Source: JALQTD01 sp036825655
Lineage (GTDB): Bacteria; Bacteroidota; Bacteroidia; Flavobacteriales_D; Sanyastnellaceae
DNA: 14,171 nt
Assembly: GCA_036825655.1 (NCBI GenBank)
Contig: DAISXU010000052.1
Coordinates: forward strand, 1 to 14,171
Direction of reading: 5' to 3'
Below are positions 1-7,362 of the stretch, one piece after another. The notes below the pieces were generated by a model, which ran no database searches, was not told the origin of the DNA, and saw nothing but the letters and a program-made list of their open reading frames with translations. Position 1 is the stretch's first letter, and each line of letters opens with the position of its first letter. A program made the position numbers and the translations under genes.

Positions 1-659
1 GAATCACGGTCGAGGGCTTCTATGATGATGTAGTCGAATTGAGTGCTTCGGAGCGAGAGGCCATGGCAGAGGCTCCGTTTAATGAAGAAGAATACAAATC
101 GAGCATCGCCATTGGCGCGGTGGAGGGAGAGAAAGGATATTCAGCTCCAGAACGAATGAGCATCCGGCCGACGCTGGATGTGAACGGTATTTGGGGCGGT
201 TACACGGGAGACGGAGCCAAGACTGTCATTGCCAGCACAGCATCGGCCAAAATCTCCATGCGCTTGGTTCCAAACCAGAGCCCAGAAACGATTACGGCAT
301 TGTTTGAGAAACACTTCAATGCCATCGCCCCACCGTCAGTTTCGGTAAAAATCACGCCGATGCATGGTGGACAGCCTGCCGTAACACCGACAGATTCCAC
401 CGCATACAGGGCGGCTTCTGCTGCCATGGAAAGTTCGTTTGGTCGAACACCGGTGCCGTTCCGAGGAGGAGGATCGATTCCGATCGTGGCTAGTTTCGAG
501 CAAATCTTGGGTTTGAAAACTGTGCTCATGGGATTCGGCTTGGACAGCGACGCCATTCACTCGCCCAATGAGCATTACGGCGTTTTCAATTATTTCAAGG
601 GAATCGAGACCATTCCGCTGTTTCATGAAAATTTTGCTCGCCTCAGCAAGCAAGGATGA
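1..659 (+). CDS. M20-family metallopeptidase (dipeptidase-like), C-terminal part
   Basis: This is the last ~219 codons of a gene that begins left of the window; the frame is open from base 3. M20 peptidases are zinc-dependent amidohydrolases that cleave dipeptides or N-acyl amino acids, usually in the cytoplasm. The part seen covers the end of the lid/dimerisation domain, with the stretch RPTLDVNGIWGGYTGDGAKT and then SAKISMRLVPNQ, which is typical of the dipeptidase/CPG2-like M20 branch. The final part of the catalytic domain follows, with the glycine-rich FRGGGSIPIV and then IHSPNE, whose His is the usual late zinc ligand. The N-terminal zinc ligands lie outside the window. The stop (657-659) overlaps the next gene's ATG (ATGA, 656-659), so the two are probably co-translated. 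The family call is firm; substrate is unknown. A TTG at 39 is in frame but is not the start, because homology-like sequence continues upstream of it. Confidence 0.93.
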   Translation, partial: ITVEGFYDDVVELSASEREAMAEAPFNEEEYKSSIAIGAVEGEKGYSAPERMSIRPTLDVNGIWGGYTGDGAKTVIASTASAKISMRLVPNQSPETITALFEKHFNAIAPPSVSVKITPMHGGQPAVTPTDSTAYRAASAAMESSFGRTPVPFRGGGSIPIVASFEQILGLKTVLMGFGLDSDAIHSPNEHYGVFNYFKGIETIPLFHENFARLSKQG

Positions 660-1120
660 GCCATCCGGTCTATATAGCTATCGCGATGCTTTCGACCATT
701 TCGCTTGCGGGATGCACGGTGGTGAAACCGTTAGAAGTTTCCGGTGTTGAAGGATTGGAAGACATCCGCATCGGGCGCGATGGCTTGGAAGGAATGTGTA
801 CGGTCGTCTTCAACAATCCCAATGCATTTGCCATTCAGGCCAAAGGAGCCGACGTGGACGTTTACGTCAATGAAAAGAGGGTAGGGCGTGTTTCTTTGCC
901 GCAGGCTCAAACCATCGCTCAAGGCCAAGGAGGAGAACTGCAGTTGGCGTTCGAGACGGAGCCTGGGGCATTGCTGCAAATCATTGAAGCCAACTTGATG
1001 AATTTCCTGTTGGGGGAAGAAGTGAAATTAAGGGTCAAAGGCACTGTGAAAGCGAGTGCCTTTGGGGTTGGCCTGTCCGTTCCGGTGGAAGCCGAACAAA
1101 ACGTAAAAATTCAATTGTGA
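656..1120 (+). CDS. LEA type 2 (LEA14/WHy-like) lipoprotein
   Basis: A 154-residue predicted lipoprotein. Residues 1-19 form a hydrophobic signal peptide ending in LAG before Cys20 (lipobox LAGC), so it should be lipid-anchored in the envelope. The remainder resembles the LEA-2/WHy beta-sandwich. It has an early conserved-looking NPN motif (FNNPNAFAIQ), alternating beta strands (VDVYVNEKRVGRVSLP), a central helix-like stretch (LLQIIEANLMNFLLGEE) and closing strands (KLRVKGTVKASAFG). Bacterial members are common as small envelope lipoproteins, and no enzymatic role is established. The start ATG overlaps the stop of the upstream M20 peptidase by 4 nt, and the stop TGA shares its last base with the ATG of the downstream propeller gene (TGATG). 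All three therefore look translationally coupled. The fold assignment comes from sequence pattern only; function is unknown. Confidence 0.8.
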   Translation: MSHPVYIAIAMLSTISLAGCTVVKPLEVSGVEGLEDIRIGRDGLEGMCTVVFNNPNAFAIQAKGADVDVYVNEKRVGRVSLPQAQTIAQGQGGELQLAFETEPGALLQIIEANLMNFLLGEEVKLRVKGTVKASAFGVGLSVPVEAEQNVKIQL

Positions 1121-1839
1121 TGAAAATCAACATTCACACCAGTTTATTGGCTGCAATCGCGCTTCTCTTTGCGCCGTCCATTCAAAGCCAAGATGTTCAG
1201 TCGCTTATGGATGAGATGAACGTACGGCACATTGGTCCGGGTGCCATGAGCGGTCGTGTTACCACCATTGATGTCCAACGGAATCGTCCGGAGGTCATAT
1301 ACATCGGCACGGCGAGCGGTGGCTTGTGGCGCAGCGAATCCGCGGGGGTCCAGTGGGAAGCCTTGTTCGACGAGCAATCGACGCAGAGCATCGGTGCTTT
1401 GGCCTTAGCGCCATCGAATCCCGATGTGATTTGGGTGGGCACGGGTGAGGGCAATCCGCGCAATTCCCATTCGAGCGGCCGCGGTGTTTACCGGAGCATT
1501 GATGGGGGGACAACCTGGGAGTTGATGGGATTGGAAGGGACTCGAAACATCCACCGCATCATCATTCATCCGGAAGACCCTGAAACCGTTTGGATAGGTG
1601 CCATCGGCACTGCATGGGGTGACAGCGCAGATCGAGGGGTTTACAAAACCACCGATGGAGGAAAGACGTGGGAGCATCAGTTGTACATCGATGATCGCAC
1701 CGGAGTGGCGGATATGATCATTGATCCATCCAACCCGAATAAGCTTTTGGTTGCTATGTGGTCGCACCGCAGAGAGCCCTGGTTTTTCACGAGTGGTGGG
1801 GATGGAAGCGGCCTTTATGTGACCCACAATGGGGGTTAA
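1120..1839 (+). CDS. N-terminal fragment of the interrupted propeller protein
   Basis: This is what would be translated if the TAA at 1837-1839 is real: 239 residues with an intact signal peptide and two complete Asp boxes (residues 126 and 177), ending inside a third. A GTG at 1117 lies directly before the ATG at 1120. The ATG is preferred because it gives the TGATG junction with the upstream lipoprotein gene. A product with only part of one propeller is unlikely to fold as the full protein does. Confidence 0.6.
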   Translation: MKINIHTSLLAAIALLFAPSIQSQDVQSLMDEMNVRHIGPGAMSGRVTTIDVQRNRPEVIYIGTASGGLWRSESAGVQWEALFDEQSTQSIGALALAPSNPDVIWVGTGEGNPRNSHSSGRGVYRSIDGGTTWELMGLEGTRNIHRIIIHPEDPETVWIGAIGTAWGDSADRGVYKTTDGGKTWEHQLYIDDRTGVADMIIDPSNPNKLLVAMWSHRREPWFFTSGGDGSGLYVTHNGG

Positions 1840-1884
1840 GATTGGAAGCAATACACCGAGGATGATGGCCTTCCCGCAGGTGAA

Positions 1885-4260
1885 TTGGGACGCATGGGGC
1901 TGACCATTAGTCCTGCAAATCCCGATGTCATCTACGCTTTGATCGAATCCAATTCAACGGCCTTGTACCACAGCACGGATGGTGGGGTCTCATGGAATAT
2001 GCTTCAAGGGGACCAAGTAGGAAATCGACCGTTCTACTACGCAGACATCTACGCGGACCCGTCAGATGAACGACGTTTGTTCAATCTATATTCCATGGTG
2101 GACATGAGTGAGGATGGTGGCCGAACGTTTCGCACGATTCTCCCATACAGCGGGGTTCATCCCGATCACCATGCTTTCTTTATCCATCCCGACGATCCGA
2201 ATTACCTCATTGATGGCAATGACGGTGGATTGAACATCAGCCGAGACGGAGGAAAGACGTGGTCATTCATCAACAACCTGCCGCTCGGCCAATTTTACCA
2301 CATCTCCGTGGACATGGCCATCCCGTATCGCATATACGGCGGCATGCAGGACAATGGATCATGGGTAGGACCTAGTGAGGCTTGGCATTCAGGAGGGATT
2401 CGCAACAGTGATTGGCAAGAGATCCTCTTTGGGGATGGATTTGACGTACTGCCTGCAACCAATGATCTGAATACCGCTTATGCGATGTACCAAGGCGGAT
2501 CCCTTTCCCGCGTCAACCTTGTCACGGGGGACCAAACAGGTGTTCAGCCTGTACAACCGGATACCGTCCCCTTGCGATTCGCTTGGAATGCTGCGGTGGC
2601 TGCGGATCCTTTTGAGACCGATGGGATTTATTTTGGTTCGCAGTATGTGCACCACAGCAAGGACAAAGGCAATACTTGGGAAGTCATCAGCCCGGATTTG
2701 ACCACGAATGATCCCGAAAAACAGAATCAAGCAGAGTCGGGCGGTCTCACCATCGACGCAACTCAAGCGGAAAACCACTGCACCATTTTATGCATTGCAC
2801 CGAACCCACAGCGTTCCGGCGAAATTTGGGTTGGAACCGATGACGGACGATTGCAGCACACCCAAGATGGCGGAGCCACATGGGTGGATCACGCTTTGGA
2901 TATTAAGCGATTTCCCCTCGGCGCATGGATCCCACAAATTCACGTCAGCGCCCATGATCCAGATGAGGTTTACGCAGTGGTCAATGATTACCGCAGAAAC
3001 GATTGGCAGCCTTACCTATACCGCACCAATGATGCAGGAGAGACTTGGGTGCGATTGGTCATGGATGGTGGAGAGGTCACCGGACATTGTCTGAGTGTTG
3101 CACAAGACCCAGTTGCATCATCCTTGTTGTTTTTGGGCACAGAAGAAGGATTGTTCGTGAGTTTTGATCGCGGGACGAATTGGAACCGCTGGACGAAGGA
3201 CATTCCTTCCGTGCCGGTCCGAGACATGGTGATTCACCCTCGCGACGGTGATTTGATCCTCGGAACTTTTGGCCGAGCAGCCTATGTCATTGATGATCTA
3301 GCTCCGCTTCGCGCGCTGGCGAAAGATGGCAATGCGATGTTTGACAGAACCTTGAGTGTTTTTGAGGTGGCAGATGCGTACCAAGTCAATTACCGTCGTC
3401 CTTTGGGCGCGCGATTTACAGCGGATCACGATTGGGAAGGGGAAAACCGCCGCAGCGGTGCTCGCATTCAATATTTTGTTCATCCAGACTCTGCGGAAGT
3501 ATATGGCAAGGACAAACTCCTTTGGGCCGTGCTGGATGCTCAAGGAGATACGATTCGCAATGGCGGCAAAGACGCTGAAGGTGGTCTGCAGTCAATGTGG
3601 TGGCGCTTTGATTCCAATGGCATCCCATGGCCGGGCCGTGAAATTCAGAAAAAACAGAAGTTCCCATCGGGCGGTGGACCGGAAGTCCTGCCAGGGGAAT
3701 ACCGCATTGCCATGCGCATGGGAGATCATTCATCCAATGTGTCTTTTGAAGTAAAGTCGGATCCACGGGTGCCTTTTGATGCCGCAGCGCACCAACAACG
3801 TTCCATGCATCGGCGGCTGGTGCTTCAGGAGGTGGAGCCAATTGTCGATGCGATGGATCAGATTCAACGTGCGCTTGCCACCATTGATGTGGTCAAACAG
3901 GAGATGAAGTGGCTGCCTGATTCCGTGAAAGAAGGGGCCAAAACCTTGACCGATTCACTGAAAACGGCCTTGCTCGAAGTAGAAGAACTGTACACGGAAC
4001 CGCGCGACGCGAAAGGAACGGGAAGCGTCACGGAACGATTGAGTTCCGTGATGTGGAATGCATTTTCAATCAATGGAGGCGATATGGCTCCTGGCGGCAA
4101 TGCAATTCGTGCTTTGAAGCGTCTGCAGGAGGGCGGTGCGGATTTTTGTGCCGCTGTGGATGAATTGATGTCGGGCCTTTGGAAGGATTGGATTGATTCC
4201 GTAGAATCGATTGATCGCTCGCCGGGAACGCTTTTTGAGGCTTCCGGACAACAAGAGTGA
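1885..4260 (+). CDS. C-terminal fragment of the interrupted propeller protein
   Basis: The frame continues from 1840 to the stop at 4258-4260. The first possible start after the TAA is TTG 1885 and the first ATG is 1894. Neither has a signal peptide behind it, so a restart product (about 790 residues) would stay in the cytoplasm and lack the first blades. It holds the remaining Asp boxes and the C-terminal helical region. It is listed because gene callers will probably report it separately. It is best read as the second half of the gene starting at 1120, not as an independent gene. Confidence 0.5.
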   Translation: MGRMGLTISPANPDVIYALIESNSTALYHSTDGGVSWNMLQGDQVGNRPFYYADIYADPSDERRLFNLYSMVDMSEDGGRTFRTILPYSGVHPDHHAFFIHPDDPNYLIDGNDGGLNISRDGGKTWSFINNLPLGQFYHISVDMAIPYRIYGGMQDNGSWVGPSEAWHSGGIRNSDWQEILFGDGFDVLPATNDLNTAYAMYQGGSLSRVNLVTGDQTGVQPVQPDTVPLRFAWNAAVAADPFETDGIYFGSQYVHHSKDKGNTWEVISPDLTTNDPEKQNQAESGGLTIDATQAENHCTILCIAPNPQRSGEIWVGTDDGRLQHTQDGGATWVDHALDIKRFPLGAWIPQIHVSAHDPDEVYAVVNDYRRNDWQPYLYRTNDAGETWVRLVMDGGEVTGHCLSVAQDPVASSLLFLGTEEGLFVSFDRGTNWNRWTKDIPSVPVRDMVIHPRDGDLILGTFGRAAYVIDDLAPLRALAKDGNAMFDRTLSVFEVADAYQVNYRRPLGARFTADHDWEGENRRSGARIQYFVHPDSAEVYGKDKLLWAVLDAQGDTIRNGGKDAEGGLQSMWWRFDSNGIPWPGREIQKKQKFPSGGGPEVLPGEYRIAMRMGDHSSNVSFEVKSDPRVPFDAAAHQQRSMHRRLVLQEVEPIVDAMDQIQRALATIDVVKQEMKWLPDSVKEGAKTLTDSLKTALLEVEELYTEPRDAKGTGSVTERLSSVMWNAFSINGGDMAPGGNAIRALKRLQEGGADFCAAVDELMSGLWKDWIDSVESIDRSPGTLFEASGQQE

Positions 4261-4269
4261 TCGCACCCC

Positions 4270-4908
4270 TTAGCCCAAGGTGAGCATGAGCAGCCACTGG
4301 ATGGCCATGTTCATCATGAAATTGTTCCATCGTTGAACGGGCTGATCGGGTCGTTCACTGATGGGGATAAGGCTTTGTGCGAGGCGCACCTCCGCAGAAA
4401 TCAAAGGACTGAATTTCCAGCCTGCGGCGGCCACTGCTCCTAAATCGACAGGGCGCAATTCCAGGTAGGTCAATTCGGAAAATCCGTTGCCATAAAAATC
4501 TTCTTCTCCTTTCATGAGAATGCTCGGCTGAACGCCCAAACCGAGCCACCAGTCCCTTGAGTCCCACACACGCATGAGGGGCAGGTCAATGTAGGTGAAT
4601 CGGTAACTCCAAGTGGTGTAATCGCCATTTTTAGGGTCGGGAACGCGTCGGCTTCCTTTCTGCGTCAAGAACATACCGAACCGAACACCGGTATTGGGAT
4701 TCCGTCGCATATCGACGGAGGCTCCAACCGTATAACCGAATTTATTGAAACCTGAAATTTGATCTCCGTGCACTTGTGTCGTCGATAAACCGCCATGAAG
4801 GCTTGCTCCAAATCGCAGCGGTTCTTCCTGAGCTTGAACGGTCATGAGCGAGACAGAAAAGCACCAGATGAACCCAAAAATGATTCGGTTTGTGTGGAAC
4901 GAATTCAC
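4270..4908 (-). CDS. PorT-like outer membrane beta-barrel protein
   Basis: A 212-residue protein of the Bacteroidota 'outer membrane protein beta-barrel' (PorT-like) type. GTG at 4908-4906 is chosen as start because it forms a GTGA overlap with the stop of the upstream Omp28-like gene. It also places a clean signal peptide at the N-terminus (hydrophobic IIFGFIWCFSVSLM, cleavage near VQA|QEE, residue 26). Longer in-frame starts would run into the upstream gene and bury the signal. Mature features typical of this family: FGASLHGGLSTTQVHGDQ near the start, then GFNKFGYTVGASV, the QKGSRR strand, FTYIDLPLM, and LAQSLIPI near the end. Members are small 8- or 10-strand barrels of mostly unknown function. 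It does not look like canonical PorT/SprT of the secretion apparatus. It is last in its operon and convergent with the propeller gene, only 9 nt away. Confidence 0.82.
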   Translation of the reverse strand: MNSFHTNRIIFGFIWCFSVSLMTVQAQEEPLRFGASLHGGLSTTQVHGDQISGFNKFGYTVGASVDMRRNPNTGVRFGMFLTQKGSRRVPDPKNGDYTTWSYRFTYIDLPLMRVWDSRDWWLGLGVQPSILMKGEEDFYGNGFSELTYLELRPVDLGAVAAAGWKFSPLISAEVRLAQSLIPISERPDQPVQRWNNFMMNMAIQWLLMLTLG

Positions 4909-5789
4909 TCGCCAGGGTGGATTTCTAAGGAGTTCAAAACATAACCATCGCTGTCGGTCAAAACGGCCACGACGGTGGAGTTCTCTAAAATCCAAGTCGG
5001 ATTCCACTCGAAGGTGACTGACTGCATTGCGACATCTCCTGCGTCAGCGCCCTGGGCTACATCCCCAAATCCCTGACCTATGGCACCGTGCACGGATCCA
5101 CGTAAAACATGATCAAATTCATAATCCGGAACGACTGCAGGATCCGATGAGTAGTCGAGTTGGTAATCAATGATGTTGGATTCCAAAACGAGCCAAGCCA
5201 GCTGGATAGGCCCCTCGATGGCATCATAAAACGTTCCATGCACGTGCATGTTCAGGTGTTCATTCGCGGCTTCCCAGGCATATTCTGCTTGAAGTGCGAC
5301 GCGAGGTGTTTTGGCAAGTTCCTCGGTGACTTTGTCATTCCATTGTGCTGGAGCCCAGAAAGCACCTGTGCCGTCCACCCGATTGACACGGCCCAACGGA
5401 TTGGCTTGGAAATCGAGTTGGTCCCAAAAAACATCTCCTTCTTCCGTGGTCCAGTCGGTGTCGAAATGGTCGTCGTCGGTATTGGCCAAATCTCCTGCAT
5501 GAATTGCCATGACCGAAACCAATCCGTCGTGGGCTTCGGCAAGATCTTCGGCAATGATTGCCGCAGCAGGGCAGTTGCCGCACTGGTGCGCAGTAAAGTC
5601 TTCAATCAGCACGCGTTGTTCTGCGGAGCTCGCCGGCAGCGCGTCAAAGGTTGGTGCGGGTCCATACAAGGCCTCGAGGTAATTCGTGGTAACAGGAATG
5701 ACCGGGTCTTCAATAACATCGCAAGCGCTCAGGAGGACAGCGCAGGTCAAAACCGCAATCGGCAGTACAGATGACTTTTTGCTCTTCAT
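4905..5789 (-). CDS. Omp28-related outer membrane lipoprotein with a CGNC thioredoxin-like motif
   Basis: A 294-residue predicted lipoprotein. The start is ATG 5789, which forms an ATGA overlap with the stop of the upstream secreted redoxin gene. The signal peptide ends in LLSAC, giving Cys23 as the lipidation site. After a linker comes VLIEDFTAHQCGNCPAAA (Cys70 and Cys73), the hallmark of Omp28-like proteins, which share a thioredoxin-like fold. The CxxC corresponds to the redox site in thioredoxins, but activity is not shown for this family. Later sequence includes a tract rich in Asp and His (IHAGDLANTDDDHFDTDW), GRVNRVDGTG, and a beta-rich C-terminal domain (residues ~150-294) ending without a T9SS signal. 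It is therefore expected to be lipid-anchored rather than T9SS-exported. Position between a T9SS redoxin and a PorT-like barrel, all with overlapping codons, suggests co-expression in the outer membrane. Confidence 0.88.
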   Translation of the reverse strand: MKSKKSSVLPIAVLTCAVLLSACDVIEDPVIPVTTNYLEALYGPAPTFDALPASSAEQRVLIEDFTAHQCGNCPAAAIIAEDLAEAHDGLVSVMAIHAGDLANTDDDHFDTDWTTEEGDVFWDQLDFQANPLGRVNRVDGTGAFWAPAQWNDKVTEELAKTPRVALQAEYAWEAANEHLNMHVHGTFYDAIEGPIQLAWLVLESNIIDYQLDYSSDPAVVPDYEFDHVLRGSVHGAIGQGFGDVAQGADAGDVAMQSVTFEWNPTWILENSTVVAVLTDSDGYVLNSLEIHPGE

Positions 5790-7240
5790 GATTTGATCAA
5801 ACGCTGAGAAACTACGCCATGTGCGCTGTGTACTGAAATGATGTAGAGGCCAGTTTCGATTGGTCCAATGGGCAGAGAAAGCGTTCCACGGTGGTTGGGT
5901 TGAGCCCATGATTGGACCAATGCGCCAGTACTGCTGTGGAGGTCAATTCGGGTTTCATTGCCTGTGAGCCCTGTCAATTGCACGGTATTTTCATGGTTCA
6001 ACGGATTGGGGAAAAGGGCGAATTGTGCCATGCCAAAGTCGCCATCGACATTCATATTCACCTCATTGACAGAAAACCCTTTGTCCAGTTGGTTCCAGTT
6101 TCCGTTGTTGTTGAGGGTGAAAATATTATTGGTTTCAAATCCGCCTTCATTGTAGGTGGAGAACGAGCAGCTGAGATCGCCACCGTTGCCTGTGAGGTCA
6201 AACAAATTAAAGGAATAGCATCCCAAAGATTCGAGATTGACCCACCAGTTGTAGTCTGTATTGCTGTCAGCCATGTCACCGAAAGCAATGCCGGCAATCT
6301 CATCCCCGTTGAGGTCCGTGATGGACCATCGGTTGTCGCCAGGCATGTTGTCGGTGGTGATTTGAACGCGCACCAATGAAGTTGCGGTTTCTTGACTGAG
6401 GTTCATGGTGGCAGACACACTGTTGTTGCCGTCGTAACCGTCTTCTGAAGTTACTTCAATGCTAAACATGGAAGTTGTTGGGAAGATCGCCTCGCCGATG
6501 TTGACTGTCTCTATCTCATAGGTGTCTAAGAAACCGGACCACTCGTAGGTAAGAAGTTCTGTGCCGAACAAGGTTGTTGCTTCGAGTGTGCAAGAGGTCA
6601 AGGGTTCTGTGCCATTGTTGATGAGCTTCACCCCTAGTTCGATTGGGGTTTCAGGGCACGTCCGCACGGAACCTACGTAGTCAATGAGTCCAACATCCTG
6701 TGGCAATGTAGCTGGGGCGCATTCAATGGATTGCACGTACGCCGCGTGAGCGTCAAACGAGGCTTGGCCCGTTTGTTTGAGCAATCGATTTGGGCACACC
6801 GTCATGATGGTCGGGAAGAATGCACATTCATAGGCGTTGAAGACACTGCCTCCGTTGTCCGCGATGGGATAATTTACCCCAGCGGTCCAGTCTCCCCACG
6901 TGTTGGTCCCAGTTCCGTGAAGATCGTCATCCGTTGTATTGTCATCGGACTCGATGAACAGAATGCGCAATTCGTTTGATCCATTCGGGCCATAAGCTTC
7001 ATGCAGATCCTCGAAGACACCGCTGGTATGGTAATTCCAGCAAGGTCCGCACCAAGTGGCTGAAAAGTCAATGATCACGGAATAACCAGAGTCCAGGTAA
7101 CTGTACAAGTTGTGCTCTTCTCCTTCAAGGTCTGTGATCGTAAAATCAGGGGCAATGGAGCCATCAGGCAATTGAGCATAGCCCATTTGCATTGCGCTAA
7201 AAATGAAGGCTATCGCTAAGAGTAAAGTGTTCAGTTTCAT
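5786..7240 (-). CDS. Secreted thioredoxin-fold protein with T9SS sorting domain (paralogue B)
   Basis: A 484-residue exported protein. Residues 1-22 are a signal peptide (ending GYA|QLP). Residues ~23-180 form a TlpA/AhpC-like redoxin domain with DFSATWCGPCW (Cys64, Cys67) and a later FFPTIMTVCPN segment that supplies the expected cis-Pro region. Residues ~185-290 look like an Ig-like/CARDB-type beta domain. Residues ~295-390 form a second beta domain with TDNMPGDNRWSI and LGCYSFNLFD. The last 76 residues (from LFPNPL at 409) are a T9SS type A sorting domain ending GLYIISVHSAHGVVSQRLIKS-like. It should therefore pass the outer membrane and act at the surface or outside as a thiol-disulfide protein; the partner is unknown. 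It is a tandem paralogue of the gene at 7363-8838. It lacks the YGDG loop present there and has an extra Cys (YECAFFPT). I see no clear promoter of its own, and it lies just past a terminator. Confidence 0.9.
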   Translation of the reverse strand: MKLNTLLLAIAFIFSAMQMGYAQLPDGSIAPDFTITDLEGEEHNLYSYLDSGYSVIIDFSATWCGPCWNYHTSGVFEDLHEAYGPNGSNELRILFIESDDNTTDDDLHGTGTNTWGDWTAGVNYPIADNGGSVFNAYECAFFPTIMTVCPNRLLKQTGQASFDAHAAYVQSIECAPATLPQDVGLIDYVGSVRTCPETPIELGVKLINNGTEPLTSCTLEATTLFGTELLTYEWSGFLDTYEIETVNIGEAIFPTTSMFSIEVTSEDGYDGNNSVSATMNLSQETATSLVRVQITTDNMPGDNRWSITDLNGDEIAGIAFGDMADSNTDYNWWVNLESLGCYSFNLFDLTGNGGDLSCSFSTYNEGGFETNNIFTLNNNGNWNQLDKGFSVNEVNMNVDGDFGMAQFALFPNPLNHENTVQLTGLTGNETRIDLHSSTGALVQSWAQPNHRGTLSLPIGPIETGLYIISVHSAHGVVSQRLIKS

Positions 7241-7292
7241 GATGAGATGGGTTCGGCGTTTTCTAGAAGGTGAAGATGCACCATTTTTAATG

Positions 7293-7327
7293 AAAAATCC
7301 GCATCACTGTTGAGGTGATGCGGATTT
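7293..7327 (-). terminator. Rho-independent terminator after the upstream redoxin gene
   Basis: A perfect 13-bp inverted repeat (7295-7307 pairing with 7315-7327) has a 7-nt loop. Read on the minus strand, the stem ends in a run of five T. It lies 35 nt past the stop of the gene at 7363-8838 and before the paralogue at 5786-7240. It should end or attenuate transcription between the two. Confidence 0.88.
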
Positions 7328-7362
7328 CAGAAGGAATAAATTCCTTGGTAGAATCTTTTGGA

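Larger units (their letters stand above)
1120..4260 (+). pseudogene. Secreted Asp-box/sortilin-like beta-propeller protein, interrupted by one in-frame TAA
   Basis: One reading frame spans 1046 codons from ATG 1120 to TGA 4258-4260, broken only by TAA at codon 240 (1837-1839). It matches the ~1000-residue Bacteroidota family annotated as glycosyl hydrolase, WD40/YVTN/BNR-like or VPS10/sortilin-like. Seen in order: a signal peptide (residues 1 to about 24, ending SIQSQ); a start block with HIGPGAMSGRVTTID; about ten Asp-box turns (SIDGGTTW at 126, TTDGGKTW at 177, STDGGVSW at 285, then SEDGGRTF, SRDGGKTW, SKDKGNTW, TQDGGATW, TNDAGETW, SFDRGTNW); and a C-terminal region with a helical part after the propellers. 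The TAA falls inside an Asp box (THNGG-stop-DW), where family members usually carry Lys, Thr or similar; one base change from AAA, GAA or CAA would produce it. All 806 codons after it are open and conserved-looking, so the lesion is recent or an assembly or consensus error. The enzymatic role of this family is not established; binding or hydrolysis of an extracellular polymer is a guess. Confidence 0.85.

Noticed and set aside
1837..1839. TAA as a reassigned codon or programmed readthrough site
   Set aside because: TAA ends other good genes in the window (4270-4272 and 7363-7365 on the minus strand), and nothing around 1840 looks like a readthrough signal.
1405..1851. Minus-strand open frame of 148 codons
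   Set aside because: It is antisense to the conserved propeller gene and shows no recognisable motif or ribosome site.
4909..5007. Longer N-terminus for the PorT-like protein
   Set aside because: It would overlap the Omp28-like gene by ~100 bp and place an Arg-rich tract before the signal peptide; the GTG at 4908 is the better start.
5160..5774. Plus-strand open frame of 204 codons
   Set aside because: It is fully antisense to the Omp28-like gene, whose lipobox and CGNC motif mark the true strand.
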